Assembly: GCA_964035795.1 (NCBI GenBank)
Contig: OZ038320.1
Span: 17,812,589-17,876,588, forward strand
From: Pterobdella sp. o SKG-2022
Lineage: Eukaryota; Annelida; Clitellata; Hirudinida; Piscicolidae
DNA: 64,000 bases
Direction: 5' to 3'
Of this stretch, positions 1 through 10,700 are shown piece after piece. The position numbers and the translations under genes were made by a program. The number at the start of each line of letters is the position of its first letter. Position 1 is the stretch's first letter. Below the pieces are notes generated by a model that was not told where the DNA came from, did no database searches, and worked only from the letters and a program-made list of their open reading frames with translations.

Positions 1-1667
1 CTTTTATAGTTTGTTTTCATTGATTAGTGTGAGTTATAATAGGATTAAGGTTAATCTTTTTATTGGTTTTGATTGATGTTTTGTTGAAATTTTAAAATAG
101 TTTCTTAAAGCCTCGAGTTATTTTATATAAAAATTATTTTGATTTGTTTCCATATATTTATTCGTTTTATTTATTTGAAAAAAGTTAAGTTGATTCTCAA
201 AAGATCAAAAAACTAGCACTATAAATATAAGGAAAAAAATGAATTAATTTAGAAATAAAATCATATAAAAAACCAAATTTAATATAACCTGTCAAAATTG
301 AAAAAGAAATAAAGAAGGAAAAAGATTGAGAATAATGAAACATTAAATTGTTGGAATTAAATATGCTAAGTGAGAAATGATTGAATAGCTTTGTTTAATT
401 TCACAAGAAAAATCGAAGAAGCTCCGACCTAGGATCACACTGGCAAGCATCCATCATTCATTCAATAAAAAAAGTTAAATGAACATATTGCTAAAGTATT
501 TTTTAATATTTAAAAAAAGTATATCTTTGAAGACACGGGAAATTAGTAATTTAAATGCATTTGTAGAAAAAAAGTTCAATTTGGGATGTTTAACATTGTG
601 TAAGGCGTTGAATGTTTCAACGTTTCCCATTGAAATATCTCCATTTAAGTCCATGAAAACCTAGTTTTGAAAACTTTAATCTAAAATTTTGAAAAATTAA
701 AATTTGAAATTAATGATTTCAATGAATTATCTATTTGTTATATTCAAAAGCTTTAAATAAAAAACAATGAAAAATTAAATTTCAAAGAATTTATTCAATA
801 AAATACGAGTATTTGTTAGAAAAACTTGAAAAGCTTCTGAAAAAAAACGGACAGCCTAGAGGGAAGCAATAAAACAAGGTAGTAAGAGGTTGAATTGAAA
901 AATGTGAATTAATTAAGAAAGTCAAAAGACTGAAAAAAATTCTATAACAAAGCATTTTCCAAATGATAACAAAAAGACACTGTGAATTTTTTTTGAAATA
1001 TTTAAAAAATTAATTGGAAAACATTCTAACATGAAATATTTATGGCAACCTTAATGAAAAATTTAGTGCAGTTTTAATGAAAGATTTTGCGGGAACTTAT
1101 AACATTCAAGAGTATAGAAAAAATTAACATTTAGTGATTAACTTGTTGACAAATAAGGCCATTGCAGGATGGATGATGCATAGCATCAAGAAAAGTGCAA
1201 TTAGCACTATTGATTTTCCAATTTACTCTTTCGTCTTTTTCAATCAAACTATCATTATTTTGATTTAACTTATTTTTCAATACTTTTTATTAAATTATTA
1301 AACGAATTCCCATAGAAAAGCTCTATAATCTTTAAAATAAAATTTATGTTTTACGGTTTTTTGTTAAGATGTTCTTGCAATTTAAAAAAATTTGCACATT
1401 TAAAATTTCTATCAATTCTCTAGACATCGAATTTGAGAATGATACATACGCCATTCATTTATCAAACAAATTTTATTTCTTAGAAAAACTTCCATTTAAT
1501 TCACTTTATGATTAATTGAAAAAAATTTTTGAAAAACATTAAATATTTTTAAAATTTGTTTTTATTCCAATTAAATTAATTTTTTTTGTGATACAAATTT
1601 ATTACATGAATTTAAACGGATGTTTGTTGTTTAAAAATTTACAAAAGTCATTTATAATGCTTTGCAG
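1..1667. other. Non-coding stretch, probably a gene A intron
   Basis: I find no supportable exon here. The sequence is low-complexity AT-rich DNA typical of the introns in this window. The first recognisable exon of gene A starts at 1668 in phase 1, so this stretch is most likely part of the intron separating it from lectin exons that would lie left of the window. I looked for SUEL lectin signatures (YGR, or PC followed by YLE) and did not find them. Confidence 0.5.
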
Positions 1668-2303
1668 TCGAACACCTACAACTTCCTCAAAAATCGCAAA
1701 TCAACAAGAATTTTTACAACACCAAAAACAACAATATTTTTTGCGACACTTCCACTTCACTAAATATTCTCGAGTCTGAAACCGCTTATTTGTCTCCCTA
1801 CCCGTTACCAACTTATTCTCTTTTTGAAGAACCAAAACAGAATTTTCTACAACAACAACAACAACAAATCTCATTCCAACATAGTGCAATAAACAACCAT
1901 CTAGCTTCACTTCAAACTAACTGCGGATGGATAATGTCAACAACCAAAAACCATCACATACTTGTCTCTCTTTTAGTTTTTGCAGTGACAGATCCCCATA
2001 ACAATGCGCAAAGTAACAAAAAAATTTATCAAAAAACTGACAATGATTTTAAATTTTATAACCACGTTGATGCAACGCAAGGTAGCACATTGGCTTTTCG
2101 GACCAAACCCCATGAGAAGCAGGCTTGTGTTGGTAGGCATCTTGCCTTATTCAAAGATTTGGGGTCTGAGAGAGAAGTGAAAGGGTGCGCAGAAAACAAA
2201 ACTCAAAATATTGAAGTATTTTTTTCTGATTCAGATCGAATCATGATTAGCTTAATGTATTTGTCAAACAATGACCAATTTCGTTACATCATCAAATGCC
2301 AAG
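1668..2303 (+). CDS. Gene A exon: linker and CUB-like domain
   Basis: The acceptor is TTTGCAG before 1668 and the donor is CAAG|GTTTGT after 2303, phase 1 in and out, with 211 full codons open. The C-terminal part reads as CUB strands: a cysteine pair (ACVGRH ... KGCAEN), then QNIEVFFSDSDRIMISLM and the terminal strand FRYIIKCQ. Gene B has RYLIYYQ at the same place and the same phase 1 border to its sushi exon. The middle has CGWIMSTTKNHHILVSLLVF, aligning with the gene B strand around SCPCHL ... FELTLYDF. A run of six glutamines encoded by CAA (1855-1869 region) sits in the N-terminal half. The frame continues past the donor to a TAG at 2327, which I take as intronic. Confidence 0.75.
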
Positions 2304-5300
2304 GTTTGTGTTTTAGAAAAAAAAACTAGCAAAAGTTTTCAAATTTTCTTAGTTAATTAAACGAACATTAATGATAAATAAGATTTAAGTTACACAAAAC
2401 CTTATTAAACCCAAATTTAAAAATGCCATAAACATTCATTGCAGCAACAAGCTGTCCTAAGCCAGCATATACGGATCGCAACGTGGCGATGGTGGCGGTG
2501 GATACGGCGCATGTGATGTGCAATAGCAGCTCAGAGGTGTGGAAGATGAAGTGTGTAAATGGCAACTGGATTGGAGGGGTAGATGCTTGTCCCACAACTA
2601 CTGGAGTGCTTCCAATCGTTGGTAGGTGCTGAAAAGCAGATGTTTTTAACCTTTTTAAAAAGTCTTGTTTGTAATTTTATTTGTATCAGGATCTTGAGAA
2701 GTGCAAATCTCAATCATTCTTGAACGTTTAGTAAAAGTTTTTTCCTTCTCTATTTTGTTTCTTGAAAGCATCATGAGCTTTCAAGTCTATTTTTATTTTT
2801 TTTAAATTCAAATTTCTCATAACTTTAATTAATTTAAAACAAAATGCTAGTTTTTACAAGAAACTTCAACCCAATAAAAACAAATGGGTTTGAGGAATTA
2901 AAAATGACTGCCTATTGGAAAACAGCGTTAATGAGTTTTTTTGAATTTTATTTTGAAATTTATTTGATAATAAAACCGAAAAAAAAACATGTTTGATTAA
3001 AAGTTCTCAAAAATGATTACAACTTCTGCATGAAATTATTATTCTAGATTCTCCAATAAATTGTGAGCAGGAAACATTAAAAGAAGGATTACATAAGCTA
3101 AAAACTCACCCAAAATAAATATGAATAGTTACAATTACTAAAGAAACCTCGCAAATATATGGAAGGCCCTACATTAATATTTGAATAAGTGCTCGAATAT
3201 GCCTTGAAGCGGCCATAAAGCTGAAATATAGGTAACTTTAACTTATTTAATTGCTTCAACTTATCTATTAATTTATAAATAGTGGTCAATACCTTTGAAA
3301 CTAAGTAATATATATTAATTAGAGTGAAGTTTGGAAACAATTTTTTACTAATGGACAGTGATCCAAAGTTTTGACACTCATAATGCTGGAATAGTTAAGT
3401 ATGTTACTTAAATGTTACCCAATTTGGAAAGAAAGTGAAGAAAATTTGATAAAAGAGTAATTGAGACATGAAATTTTAATGAAAAGATGAAATAAAAGGA
3501 TTTAAAAGTTTGCTGAAACCTGTAAAACAGTTGACATCACTTGGTGATCATGGATGGGAGTTGTAAGGCACTCTGTAACTCTTTAATGATTAAATTAGGT
3601 CATCTTGAAGTCATTGTTTATTTTCAACAAGTAACCATGTCAAATATAAATTACATTGAATAAATATCTGAGTATAAAATATCTGGATATAATAGTTTTT
3701 ATTCAATTAGTAATGAAGTTTGACACAATATAAAACTGCTTCTTAAAACTATTCATCAAAGTATAAAAAAATTGCAAAACAAAAACACTTTTTTCTAACT
3801 AAACATATTTCTAGATTTTATCACATCAGAAATAAATCTTGGGCCGCGCATGCTTGCAAAATATTATTAAAAATATTTTTTTATAGTTTCAATACTTTTT
3901 TATTTGGGTAATCCAAATACAAAACTCAAAATAAATACGCGTATGGAGTTTTGCTGTGAATAAAAGTGCTATGCATAAAGTTTATAAAAATTCAATAGTT
4001 TTCACGCTTCAAAAACATTAAATTATTCAAGTGGAAGCTTTCAAAACTTGGTTAATGAAAATTATGCATATATCTGAGTATCTTATTGAAAACTTGTAAT
4101 GAATTCAAAAAATATGAGACTTTTTTTGATTGCGGTTGTATTTATGGGCGGCTTCAGTGCCGATCTCGACTTGATAGAGTTTCGACATTTTGAAAAAATT
4201 TTGAAATAAAAGCATTTCAAACAAAATACTTTTTGGCAATTTATGAAGTAGAAAAAAATACTTGGTTGAAATTGAAATAAAAAAAAAAATTCTTATTCAA
4301 ATTTAAATAATTCAAAAATAATGTCACAGTCAATGTTTTCCACTCGGCGCCTGCAAAACAACATATATGCAAACAATATTGACGAAGTCACAAATTTCAT
4401 CGCAAGTGGCAAGAGCAGAATATTCCTATGTTGAAATGCTTTTCATTCAGTTTAATAAATCTTTTTAACTGAGTTATAAATTTTTAATTTTAATTACGTC
4501 TCCTATATTTCATGTAGTTTAGCGTTGTTGGAATTCCTAGTAACATTAGATTCTTTGAAAAAAGCGCATGTGGACAAACCTTAATACATTTAAAACGATA
4601 AGGTTTTAATATATAAATCGCATCAAAAATAGATCCAATATCTTAGAATTTATAATCTTTATTATAACATAAAAATATAGATATCGTAAAATGATTTATA
4701 ATTCTGAATCAATAAATGGAAAATGTTGTTGAAAACTCAAGCTCTGAAGTATTTGATAAAAGTTTCGAATTTAAGTTTTTGTATTGAGTTGACTTCAAAA
4801 AATACATTTTGCTTTTATTTAATTTTTTGTTGATTCATAAAAAACGTGTCAATTTTACTTTTTGTGCTTTTCAAGTTACGCTCGTGCTCCTTTGAAAATC
4901 AACAATTCAGAATTCACAAGTTACTTTCATAACAATCTCAAATAAGCAAAGAATTATTTCAAACTTGATCCAGGGTTCAAATGTCAATTGATCTATAAGC
5001 TCATATAAAAAATATCTATAAAAAAAATTATAACTGGGTATATATGGTTAATTTTTGAAACTAATCCCAACCTTTTACATTAGTTAATTATACAATCATC
5101 AGATTCTCGTGTGGGCCTTATCCATTTTCCAAAATCCAATTTAATATTTCAATCCATTCTTTTAAGAATCCTTCCACTCATTCCTTATTTTACTTCCTCG
5201 TATTGAAGCAGAGATGATTAATGTGAAGGTGATTTTCATCTTTGTTAGGGATTTCTTACGGTTTTTCCATCTTTTATTTTTGAATAATCTATAAAACATA

Positions 5301-7713
5301 TTAGAATTCGAAGTTTTTTTGATAAAAAACTTTTGAAATTGAGTTGGTTTGGTGTGAATTTATTCAAAACAGAAGTCGAGTGCCGTTCAATAGTGTATAC
5401 TTGCTATAGTTTACTTATTTTTCATTTCTTTGAAAATGTTTGTACCTAACATGAATTTCCGTTTTTTTCTAACAAACCAAAAAAAAACATAAATTATATT
5501 CAACATGTAATTCATCATTGAAGTCTCAATTATCAAATTTAAATGTACTTCTTTCCTTACGTCTTTTTATTCCCCTTAAAAACTTCAAGAAGAAAATATT
5601 TTCGATAGACGTTTCAAATATAAATTTCAAAAATTTAAATAAAGTCTCATTCTTCAAAAAATAACCAAATTTTAATGAAAATCCTCTATAAACTCCAAGA
5701 AAAATCATTATTCATGTGAATACATTTTGAAAATTAATTTACTTTTCTTGTTCGTTGCTTGAAGCTATAAAAATGATCGAATCCATACAGAATCATTAAG
5801 GTTTTTTAAGCATGTTGCAAGAAATATTGAAAAATTCTATAACAATTATTTAAAAGTCATTATTTATATAATCAAGTTTAATATAGAGCTGATCAAAATT
5901 AGTAATCAAACATCATTATTAGTAAACACTCATTTACGGGAATAAACCCCAAATTCATACAAATTCTAGCTGAAATGACACATTCATTTTTCATTTTCTT
6001 TTTCAATTCAAGGCATTAATCACCACATTTCAAATATAACTAATAACACAAAGGAACTTTTTGTTATTTAGTGTCACAATATTACTGTGCCTAAAACTAA
6101 GCCTTATGAGAACAGCTTCAAAAACAAACCTATTTCGGTTCTTTATGCTCATATATTGATTCTTTTGTGCCTATCGATTTATCTTTTGGTTTTTCATAAT
6201 TTAATGAAATCTGGAAACTTATTCTTTAAACAATTAGAATTGTTTTTTTAATATTATAATAAAATTTTGAAATTTTTATTATTTAAAATGATTTATTAAA
6301 AAAAGGATTTTTAAAATGCAGTGTTTCGAATTGAATAACTGAGCGTTTCCAGCTCTTTGATTTCTCATGCTTAACGTTTCGAACTCACTGTCACTTTACT
6401 AACGAACGGATCGATATTAAATTAAAGAACGATCATCTATATAAAAACAAAATAAAAAGTCTTCGCAATAATTTTTTAAGCACCTCATCACCACATGTGA
6501 TCCACAGAGGAATCCTCATTCAGTGGAGTGTGGGCCATGATCTCAAACGAGTGGAAAAGTCCTAAAGGTTTCTTTGCTTTTCATAACTGTGTATTTCAGT
6601 TTTAATTGTATATTTTTATTAAAAAACTTCTCCAGTGACACTTTTTATTAATGTTTCAATTGTTTTTGAAACTGCCGAAAGTTTTAGTTGAATTAAAAAA
6701 GTATCAAAATATTGCCTCTTTTTGGGAAGTTATTAAAATAAATGGAAAATTTTAAATCATTGGGATTTGTAATCATTAAATAAAACAAAATTAATAATTT
6801 TTTATTTATGAAAAAAAATGTGCTACATAATTTTATTGAGCTTATATAAAAAGTGCATTCAAAAATAAATATTTTACAACACTCGCCAGGGTTAACACTC
6901 GTGATATGTCTAGGAGTGTTGTTAGGCGTGGCTGTAGGGATGATCATGCTTTCTTTCGCCATCTGTCTCATCAAACAGTACGAGTGTTAATTCATTTATT
7001 TGAAAAACCATCTTTTTTGGTCAACTAAATTTTATGATATTTTTAAATTATTTAAATAATAACCAGTTAATATATAAAAGTTTATAATATTCTTCACTGT
7101 TTTCAGAAAACCTCAATGCTTGAACGAAGGTGAAGTTCGCAATGATCTTGAGTTATACGAAGAAACTAACCACAGTAATTTCTGTCCTCTTCGTTTTGCA
7201 GCTCCCAACACTAATCTTTTGACGAGTCACTCAGTTGCACAACAGGCAGGCAACACAACAGCTCCTACATACTGGTCCAACTACCACTACCCTCCTTCTT
7301 CTTCTCCTGAATTCACTCATACTTGGGACGATAAACAAACTCAACAAAACCTGGCCAAAAATTCATCTTTCCATCCATGTATTTTGAGAAGTGACAAGAA
7401 CCCCATAGCTGCCACTTTGACCACCAAAGCCACCAGCAACGACGTGGTCGTGTCATCGAGCAGAAAACACTTACCCGCAACTCATTCTAACGATCTTCAC
7501 AATGATTATGGACCAGATCTTGTAATGAATCAAAACTATCACCTACTAGTCGTTCAAAACCAACAGCAGTTGCTTCCCTCCCTGCATCAGAAAGCACACG
7601 CGCAACTTGACTGCAAGCCGGACAAAACATACGACTCATTTCATGTCTGCCCCAATTCTTCAAACACTAATGTCAATAAAGGAAATAATCAAATACTTTC
7701 ATCTTTTCATTAA
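1668..7713 (+). CDS. Gene A: CUB-like/sushi-like type I membrane receptor, 5' partial
   Basis: Spliced model with exons 1668-2303, 2445-2621, 6508-6567, 6890-6977 and 7107-7713 (stop TAA), about 521 codons in the window. Order: linker plus CUB-like domain, sushi-like domain, short stalk, one transmembrane helix, about 200-residue cytoplasmic tail. Phases join without gaps: phase 1 at the first three junctions and phase 2 from transmembrane exon to tail, the same pattern as paralogous genes B and C. The signal peptide and any lectin domain lie outside the window. By architecture it should be a plasma-membrane adhesion or recognition receptor; ligand and pathway are unknown. Oddities are a polyglutamine run within the CUB-like region and the CUB-like domain held in one exon, where gene B uses three. 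I do not recognise an exact ortholog. The splice model is inferred from sequence only. Confidence 0.78.
2445..2621 (+). CDS. Gene A exon: sushi/CCP-like domain
   Basis: This exon is flanked by a TTGCAG acceptor and a G|GTAGGT donor and is 177 bases, phase 1 in and out. It encodes a compact four-cysteine module: SCPKPAY, then VMCNSSSEVW, then MKCVNGNWIGG, then DACP. Cysteine spacing plus the W before the third cysteine and the GNW-IGG motif match the CCP/sushi pattern. An N-glycosylation sequon (NSS) is present. The module ends in PTTTGVLPIV, the start of a stalk. The surrounding GC content is clearly higher than in the introns. Confidence 0.85.
2622..6507. other. Gene A intron, 3.9 kb
   Basis: The intron lies between the sushi and stalk exons. 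It is AT-rich with no repeat array. The only islands with coding-like composition are a 37-residue ORF at 4321-4434 (listed separately) and the sequence just before the stalk exon. Confidence 0.6.
4321..4434 (+). CDS. Small ORF in a gene A intron, weakly ankyrin-like
   Basis: An ATG opens a 37-codon frame ending in TGA, in an island of higher GC inside the intron. It begins MSQSMFSTRRLQNNIYA and continues NNIDEVTNFIASGKS, which resembles one helix-turn-helix of an ankyrin repeat (N-x-DEV-x-x-hydrophobic-x-x-G). It could be a degraded fragment of an unrelated gene, an unannotated small ORF or chance. No splice pair consistent with gene A keeps this frame. Confidence 0.2.
   Translation: MSQSMFSTRRLQNNIYANNIDEVTNFIASGKSRIFLC
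6508..6567 (+). CDS. Gene A exon: juxtamembrane stalk
   Basis: A 60-base exon with acceptor CCACAG and donor AAAG|GTTTCT, phase 1 in and out. It encodes SSFSGVWAMISNEWKSPK, preceded by a glutamate split across the border. It occupies the same place and phase as the 54-base stalk exon of gene B (46181-46234). It links the sushi-like module to the membrane helix. Because the phase is symmetrical, skipping it would keep the frame. Confidence 0.65.
6890..6977 (+). CDS. Gene A exon: transmembrane helix
   Basis: The acceptor is CGCCAG and the donor is AAACA|GTACGA, phase 1 in and phase 2 out. It encodes about 25 hydrophobic residues, LTLVICLGVLLGVAVGMIML followed by SFAICLIK, then a lysine stop-transfer signal. 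It has the same size (88 bases) and the same phases as the gene B transmembrane exon. Confidence 0.88.
7107..7713 (+). CDS. Gene A last exon: cytoplasmic tail
   Basis: The acceptor is CTGTTTTCAG before 7107; the phase 2 junction gives CAA-AAA-CCT, reading KQKPQCLNEG. The frame stays open for about 200 codons to TAA at 7711-7713. The tail is rich in Asn, His, Ser, Thr and Gln and has no recognisable catalytic domain. Possible tyrosine signals are LELYEETN, DYGPDLVM and NYHLLVV (YxxL). GC content is well above flanking DNA. I see no clear similarity to the tails of genes B and C. Confidence 0.87.
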
Positions 7714-7729
7714 CACCTATCTTCGAAGA

Positions 7730-7735
7730 AATAAA
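7730..7735 (+). terminator. Candidate poly(A) signal of gene A
   Basis: AATAAA lies 17 bases after the gene A stop codon. Further copies occur at 8062-8067 and 8071-8076, so a longer 3' UTR is equally possible. Confidence 0.3.
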
Positions 7736-10700
7736 GGATAATTATGAATGGAAGTATTAAATCATGGTGACAAAACTATAACACTGAGAATATTGTAAAA
7801 TAATTCGGGTCATTTTAAATAATTGAATGATGTGAAAATATTATTAATTTTATATCATTTTCGACGTGAAATGAAAAATCTTTAAACGCATTTATTGAAC
7901 ATTATTTAATCACGAAACCATGGAATTTGTCAACTTATGAATCTATCAAAGTTATTTAATAGATTAAATGACTTTAAATCTGTGTGACTGAATGGAAGTT
8001 ATTTTGAAAAAATTCATTTAAAATTTCACTTTTATCGTTGTTATGGAATTTCATAAGGACTAATAAAACCAATAAATTCTGTGAATTTGCGAATAATTGG
8101 ATTAAATAAAGAATAAATAAGGTTAGTAAAGGAATATAAAAATCAATTTAAAACTCTTATACTAAAAGTCTCTTACCTTCTCAATGTTGAGAAAGCTTTC
8201 AGTATACTTACATACATTCTTCAAGTTTGAGATTTCTGATGGATTGAATTCAAAATTCGTTTAGTTTTTGAATTCATTATATAAAAACAAAGTCTTAATC
8301 TTGAAAATATGAATAAAATCGAGAAAATATAAAATAAAATGTTGAAACATTATTTTATTTAAAAATAAGCATTTAATGCATTGTACAATGGAAAGCATTT
8401 TTTAATTTTGTTGCTTCATGTTTCTAAACATTCAATCCATCCATTAATTTTGATTCCCAAGTACGATTCGGTTTTTGCATTTAAAGTTTTACAGCGTTTA
8501 TTTGGAAATAATGTGTACTTAAAAGAAAAAAAATTGGTCATCAGGTTTTTTAATCAATTCTCCTCTTTTGGATTCCAACCGTAATATGAGCCCACTAAAA
8601 GCCGTTGAGATTATTTTTAATACCTTCAATTTTTATTTAGTAATTTGAGCAATCTAGTGTAAGAATTCAAGCCAGCATTTCAAATAATTTCAACATATAT
8701 TTTCCCTTTATATCATTAAAAAATTTCTAAAGCTTTTTATTGAAATAAAATTCATTGCAGCATTTGCGAGCTTTGCAAAATTTGACAGAAATTTTTATAG
8801 CAGAGCAATAAAAACTGGTGTTTGAAGATCAAAAAATAATAACAATTTTTAAATAAAATAAAATTTCATTTAAAAAGAAAAAAGTGTATTGAAGATACTA
8901 AAGAAAGGGAAAAAAACGAATGCATGGGGCGTCTTTGTGAAGATATAATTGACGGAGTATGAGAGCTGCAATTGAATTACTCTAGTGCAAACAACTCTGT
9001 CTAAGCAAACATCTGTAATCTGATCTCCAAGAAATCTTTATGAAAAATAAAGTTTCACGAAATAGTCAATTTTTATGTCTGGGATTAAATAGATAAATTT
9101 AAACATTGGAAAACATTAAGACATATCTTCGCACCTCCCTAGTAAAACGGCAAAACACTCAAAAAATTGGGGTAATTACTTAGAAAAAAAATAATGATAG
9201 AAAGAATGATCTTAATTAGACAGGGTGGATGCGGAGGCAAGATAACAGGGAAGAGTGATAATATCGACAATTACTGCCTGAATAAGATCTCTTACTGTTT
9301 ATGATTTATTAATTTAGTATTAATCTCGCAGTCATTCATCATCAGATAGAGCTTTGCTTTTAGGTAGAATTTCTTTGTACTTGAAAATTTTTAATGGTTG
9401 TTTTATATCAAAATTTAACCAAAAACTTTTAAAAAAATGTTTGTTTTTTAAACAAAGATTTCAAATAATGAAAATACCTTGTAGGTCAGTCTGTTTCCAC
9501 ATTTTCTTAATGTATAGCTTTCTAGGTTAATTGTGGAATTCTTTTAACAAAATAGAATCAATTTCAAGCTTGTTTTTCTACATTAGAATTTCTGCAGTTT
9601 GAGAATAATTGTTCAACATTTTTAACCCAAATTTTTTTTTATATTAATTAAACAAATGTTTTTGCAAAAACTTCAAAAAATATTTGAATTTTTAAAATTT
9701 TCATAAAATTTAAAACGTATTTTATCGCAATTGAAGTATCAAATAAAAGACAATAGGTGATTTATTCAAATTGAAGCTTCGATAAGCAAGCATAACTGCT
9801 TTTCCTTCCTCTATATAAACATTTTCTTTCAAAGGTAAAGTCTATTTAATTCTCTTTATTAACACGTTTTAAAATATTAAAACTTCAGCAAATGCTTCAC
9901 ATTTGAGAATTTTGATTAAAAATGTATTGAAAAAATAATTTGAAACTTTTAAGCAACTTTTTTGAGAATGTTAATTATAAATTTTACTATTTTTCGAAAA
10001 CCATTTTGGATATGAGTTTTTCGACAAGTTTTGTAGTCGAACTAGCTTTTTGTACACGTCTCTTGGAAAATAATTTCATAACATGTCAAAAGTTTTCATT
10101 TTAAATAACTTCATTATGAAATAATAAAAAAAGTAGCAATAGTGGAAATACAAAAAAAAAAAAATAAAAGAATTCAGAACTAAACAGACCATTTATCTTG
10201 TCTTTTTTTTTATTGATGCAAATTCAACAAAACTCTTAAAGAGTTTTATATTTCCAACTTTATCCTTAAAAACAACAAAGTATTTATTTAGAACTTCGAC
10301 ATTTTTTAGACAACTGAGAATTTTTAAATGAAGGGAATATATTTTAAAAGTCATCATTTATTTGTGATTTTTCATTATCCTTCTTCGTTTGAAGCACAAG
10401 TGTCATTTCCCTGCCAAGATTTAAATATCAACTTGATTCTACATTTCACATGGGTTATTTGAGACGTATTAGATATTCAACACTTTTAGTTAACATACAG
10501 GCTAGTAAAAGCTTGTAAATAACAAAAATATTTGAAATTTCGAATGCTCGGGTCTATTCAGAATGTTGAATTTAAACTTTTGAATTTTTGATAATTCAAA
10601 TGCTTGTTTATTCAATAGATTTAGTTGGCTTTTGCAAAAGAATTAAATATTTTCAGTATTTAACGAAGCGTAACCAAAGATTTTAAAGTTTTGATATTTA

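Noticed and set aside
2304..2329. Continuation of the gene A CUB-like frame to TAG at 2327 as a terminal exon
   Set aside because: The GTTTGT donor at 2304 joins the sushi exon in perfect phase, and gene B has the same domain order and border.
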